A DNA stretch of 64,000 nt from Trichuris trichiura. Its lineage: Eukaryota; Nematoda; Enoplea; Trichinellida; Trichuridae. Shown here in pieces: positions 59,701-64,000 of this stretch. A program made the translations under genes and the position numbers. Numbering within the stretch: the stretch's first letter is position 1; the number at the start of each line of letters is the position of its first letter. Location: assembly GCA_037903355.1 (NCBI GenBank), contig JBAJFE010000042.1, forward strand, positions 558,001 to 622,000. The letters run 5' to 3'. A model generated the notes under the pieces. The model saw only the letters and a list, made by a program, of their open reading frames with translations, made no database searches and was not told the origin of the DNA.

Positions 59701-61322
59701 GAGACGTCATATTTTAACTGTGCGTAAATTTGTTTTAATTGGAAAAAAAGGTGTGTTTAGCTTAACTAGGAAAAGGGCATGTTGACTGCTGCTGAATGTG
59801 AGAATTGCGTGAAAAGAAAGCGAGTCACTCTGACTTGAAACGCTATTTTGTCATCGTCGGGATAATGTTATGTATTTGCAGTTAAACGTGAAACGTAACG
59901 TACATAAACAATATGACGTGAATTAATTATAGAAGAGAATGATAGATTTCTTGCAGTTTTAGATTTAAAGTAAATGTTTTCAGAAAAGTGGGTATTGCGA
60001 ATTGTTTTCCAGTTTCAAAAGTGCTCATCCTTTAAGCTCTCTTTAAACATTTTGAAGCTGGCGGTGTATAAAAGGTATGAGCATAGAAGCAAACAGTTAA
60101 AGTGAACAACTGTGCTGTTTGCTCGAAACTTTAAGAATACAGTAAAATTGAGGTAAGGAAAGAACAAAAGAATAATGAACGAAACGCAAATGAATACAAT
60201 TCATCGTGGCAAGTGGACAAGAATGAAGCGATGGGAGAAGAAAGCCGTAGAAACCAGGATGACATGAAAGACGGAAAGGCAGCATAGAAGGCACCATGAG
60301 AAAGGTGAGAAAGAAGAAAAGAAACGACAAAGAAGTATTAAAGAAGAAGGAGAGGAATAAGGTAGAAAAATGCGAACGAAGGGAAAGAGAAAGAAGGAAC
60401 AAAATGTCAGAAACAAAACGGTAGAAAAGAAGGAAGAAAAAATTATCGAAGACAATTTTGTGCCAACATAGAGCATACCACACTACATACAATCTTCAAC
60501 GGGTTTAAACAGAGTCTAAACGATGGCCAAATCAGAAACTGGAAAATAATTGACATTTCAACAAAGTTTCACCAGTTAATTCCCACCTACAATGGATAGC
60601 TGTGAATATAAATCCTTTACGATAAAAACTGTTAAATCGTGATTCTATTTTATTGTGAATATAACGTTTCCGTAAAAGCACAACTTATATTTAGACATGT
60701 AATTATTGTTGCTAATATTTTCTTATTAAGTTGAGATTTAGGGTTTATTGCGCCCTGTCAAAGGTCCTTTGAATCAGCGTTAATGTCGAGCAACAATCCG
60801 CCCAGAAAGCTCTACTTGGTAAGAAAAGATGAGAAAACAATACGTCGTATCTTTTTGTATAGTGCAATAATGGATTAATGATCGCAGTTATTTGGTAGTG
60901 TTTCATGTGTAATGTAGTTTGCCTGGAAAAACCAGCCTAAATTTGTTTTTTTTTAAAGACGATTGATAGTTGCCCATGAAAGCGACCGTTCACGAAATCT
61001 ACCACAACTTTGTCATTCACTTTCCTAAGGAGAATAAGTAAAGTATACCCAACATGAAAACCAGTAATTTAGTTCCCCATTAAAGACGGAACATCAAAAA
61101 GTAAATTTGTTTTAAGAACAAAGCCTCTTTCAATTCTTTTATTAGTTGCTATGGTTTTTGTGGTTGTAAATTGCTGTATGCACTACAACAACTCAACAAA
61201 ATGCTCTACAAATTGCTGTATGCTGTATGCAATACAACCGCTAGAACAACTCAACTTAAAGCTACTTTTAAGTTCTCCTTCGCTGCTACATTCAGGTGAA
61301 GCAGAAAAGAAAAACGGCGAAG
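59701..61322. other. spacer after the monomer array
   Basis: No recognised gene. It contains a polypurine-rich stretch (about 60290-60450, AGAAAGAAGAAAAGAAACGA and similar) that produces long artificial open frames on the minus strand at 60097-60492. There is also an imperfect duplication of about 35 bp near 61172-61255 (AAATTGCTGTATGC...ACAACTCAAC). Confidence 0.55.
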
Positions 61323-64000
61323 AATTTGTGTTTGTTTAAAGCGGTAAAGGTGACTGAAGTTCCCCTGTATGAGTGGAATGGCGAAAAAATACAGCTTAGT
61401 AAGAGTTCTGTAGCGTTCAAGCACTGTTTACTCGGAAGAGATACCAAGAATTGAACACGTCGTGAAATGAAAAAAATATGGAATCGCTTCTCGAATGTCG
61501 GTGAAAAAGCTGATGAGTGAACAGTCAATGAAAACACGAATTAACAGTTTTGCAGCTAAAGAATCTTCAACTTTGCCACGTTAAATATTTTAAAATTTGA
61601 AAATACGGTCAGGTTGTCGATAGCTGAACCTGCATACTCTTCTTATCTGTATTTGGTTCTGGTCGCGGTGCATTTAGACGAAGGATCAGTAATTCAACGC
61701 AAGCTGTCCCATGTCGTATCAAGGTAAGCTTGACATTAATAGTTGCTCTACGTCATCCAAGGCTTCTTACGAAATTGCTAACGTAGTAGTCACTAGTTAA
61801 TACTCCGCTTTTCGACTATTGCTAAGTTCTTGCGTAATGTTTCAGCTGAAAAGACTCGTAGAATTGTTTTTACAATAGTTATCATCTAACCTTCATGAAT
61901 GTTGCTGACTTTGCCTATGTTTTGTCTAAAGTTTTTAAACTTATCGTACCTTGTAACATGATTGTAGTTTTTCTTTTTCTTCGTCTTTTTAAAAAAAATA
62001 GTGCAATTCGATGCTATATTTTTTCGTCGGTCTGATCCATAACTCTCTATAGAACAACTATAACACTAAAAGTACTTATTGCGTAATTGAAGTATGGAAT
62101 TTCGATCCAGTGAAAACTTTCATTAAGCGCAGCTTTCAGGAGGGCACGGTTCCCGTCTTCAGCGCAAGATTAGTCTGTGCTAGTGTTCCCACTGAGCAAC
62201 TGGATTTAATTTCGTACGTAATGCCATGCGGTTATCCCCCGAAACTATGGGGTAGTCGGCTCAGAATATGGGACAGATATTGGGTGATCTTTTTGAACTC
62301 TAATTGAAATTCAAGAGACCTTCCCAGTTGTTTCATCTTTCCCGTAATCTAGCGATATCGTGGAAAAATCAAGTAAGGCATTGGTGTTCACCTCGCTGTA
62401 GAAAACTGCTGACGGCAGAATCTTTTATCAGTGATCTATTCTATCAGGTTTGTCGAAAATCCGTCTTCCTTGAGCGTCTTTCGGAGATAATTTAGTTCTT
62501 CGAGAATAGATTCATTGTGCTGTATTAACTTTGAACTAATATGTCTTGTATAGAGTCTGTAGTTACGGCTCGGAGATAGTAATAGTGGAGGATCAGCTAC
62601 GCATCTGAAGCATAGCTTATACTAGATTTCGCGCAAAAGCTTTCTCCTTCTGAAAATCGCTTGTTTGTAATTCAAATATTTCATAATTTAAAAATGCCAT
62701 TTTTTCATGTTTCAATTGTTTCTTCTTACGGAATTCGTCCCGTTAAAATACAAAACTTTTAATAAGATTCCATAGGTTTCAGGCCGCGCGCGACCCGTCC
62801 TCAGCGGTGCTAAAATTAATGACATTAACAGTACCAAACTAATTATTATATCGGTGTGGAGACTGGAGTACGCACCGTATTCTCATAGTCGAGCTCGCTG
62901 ACCTGTAAAAGAAAATTACGGATCAAAACACGGCAGAGAAGAAAACAGAGGTGACGCGAAAGAGTTCCTGATTCGTCAAGGAAGCCTTCGGTGACGTTTG
63001 TGCCCTGCAATTTATTTCGTTCTCGTAGCAAATAACCTCGAAGAGAATGTCCACCGATGGAGTGTGAATTAGGCGGGAGAGTACAGTGTTTTCAGCGTAT
63101 AGGGACAAAAGGGTTGGCTTTGTCTTGCTACAATTTATTAGAGTACGAACTTATAACCACTCTTTACCTTTCTATTTTTTTTATTGACTGATTGGTCAAA
63201 TTATTCACCCTGTAGCTGAGACTCTAATCGTTTTCATGTTCAATGTGATTCTCCATATGGTATAGAACAGCGCAGTTTTGCACAGCAATTCTTTCCGCAC
63301 AGCAGAATTCTCTTATCAGCGTTTATGATTTTCAAAAAGAGCAAAAATGAGGGATCATGGTTGGGTTGTTTATTGGCCGCGTCGGTTTAGCTAATTCTTG
63401 CAGACTGAATTTTTGTTAATGATGAAGGTACGTATGTAATTTCTTGTTATAATGCTCAGTGTGTTAAACCGACCAGACATTGCTCCTCAAATGAGTAAAT
63501 TTAAACCAGATTAAATGTTTCTTATCTTCTTTGAATCGCTCACTTACGTTTAGCTCAGTTTCTTCTGCATAAAGGTTCGAACAGCTGCATTCAACTACGT
63601 ACAAGATGCCTTAACGTTTGTCCTCCGAAACTAAGAGTTTGTCGCTTCAGATTATGGAGTAGATATTGGGTGACCTCTTTCTTCTTTAAATAAAATTTAA
63701 GAGACTTTCCTAATTCCCTTATCTTTTCCTCTAATGTACCGATATCTGGAAAGATCGTTTACGGTTATGGTTTTCATTCCGCTGTTTCTTTTCAGTGATC
63801 GTTAGTGTGAGATTTGTTAAAAATCTGTCTTCCTTGATCGTCTTTCAAAGATCATTTAGCTGAATGGGAAACGAAAGGGTCAGCAACAGCGGCCTGCTTT
63901 TCTGAGCGATTGCTTTCCCTTTCGATGCGATATGGAAAGTAGCACCAGAAACATAATCCTGCAATGTTCTAGCTTTTAGACAGCTGTGTTGGTTCCTGTA
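61323..64000. repeat. ~6.94-kb tandem repeat, unit 2 (cut by window end)
   Basis: This is the start of the second unit, colinear with 54389-57056 to the last base of the window, so the duplication must continue beyond it. Corresponding landmarks include GCGGTAAAGGTGACTGAAG, CTTTCATTAAGCGCAGCTT, TCGGTGTGGAGACT and GGTTGGGTTGTTTATTGGC. Confidence 0.9.

Larger units (their letters stand above)
54389..61322. repeat. ~6.94-kb tandem repeat, unit 1
   Basis: The first 2.67 kb of this unit (54389-57056) is repeated at 61323-64000 at high identity, with an offset of 6934 nt at the start and about 6944 at the end. The differences are scattered substitutions and small indels, such as the extra ACAGCTTAGT segment near 61391. 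Unit 1 comprises this 2.67-kb part, the array of ~450-bp monomers and a terminal spacer. No recognised gene is inside. The open frames of 55-65 residues conserved between units (for example 55363-55554 and 62304-62495) have no known domain. Confidence 0.9.

Noticed and set aside
60097..60492. 131- and 91-codon minus-strand frames rich in Phe, Leu and Ser
   Set aside because: Produced by translating a low-complexity polypurine tract on its pyrimidine strand; they resemble membrane segments only by composition.

Overview
The window is eukaryotic nuclear DNA from an animal, most likely a nematode. Coding regions are split by very short introns (mostly 43-62 nt, GT-AG). The recognisable genes are metazoan: a laminin alpha chain, MARK/PAR-1, RAD51, MOB3, TUG/ASPSCR1, DALRD3, a TNFAIP8/TIPE-family protein and RCC1. 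Compact introns, an EPI-1/LanA-type laminin alpha and a possible spliced-leader acceptor just upstream of the RCC1 ATG favour a nematode. I cannot name the species. No operons, rRNA, tRNA or CRISPR arrays were seen.

Layout. 1-2056: a putative minus-strand fragment and the 3' exons of a MARK/PAR-1 kinase (+). 2837-4138: complete RAD51 (-). 7269-8512: 3' part or all of a TUG/ASPSCR1-like UBX protein (+), converging on an unrecognised helical, BAR-like protein (-, 8638-9513). 11003-12082: complete seven-exon MOB3-type MOB kinase activator (-), divergent from a DALRD3-like gene (+, 13063-14199). 14.2-20.5 kb: gene-poor DNA with two decayed copies of one repeat, a nested hAT-like insertion and a broken retrotransposon gag. 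20.5-44.8 kb: one laminin alpha gene with the complete domain order LN - LE - LF - LE - L4 - LE - coiled coil - LG1-5. Its short introns are interrupted by three long ones of 4.7, 2.35 and 2.25 kb, one carrying a MITE. 45.3-45.9 kb: an intronless TIPE-family ORF. 47.7-50.2 kb: complete RCC1. 50.2-64 kb: repeat-rich DNA with no recognised gene. It holds a foldback element, a 71-bp-arm near-perfect palindrome, and the start of a tandem duplication of about 6.94 kb. Each duplicated unit carries an array of degenerate ~0.41-0.47 kb monomers, some with residual open reading frames.

The genes are unrelated housekeeping and signalling loci: cell polarity, homologous recombination, VCP/p97 adaptor, Hippo-type kinase adaptor, tRNA-Arg methylation partner, basement membrane, lipid-transfer-type signalling and Ran nucleotide exchange. 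They do not form a pathway. The most unusual material is the tandem/palindromic repeat region after 51 kb and two apparent ultra-short introns of 30 and 32 nt, inferred only from frame and family alignment.
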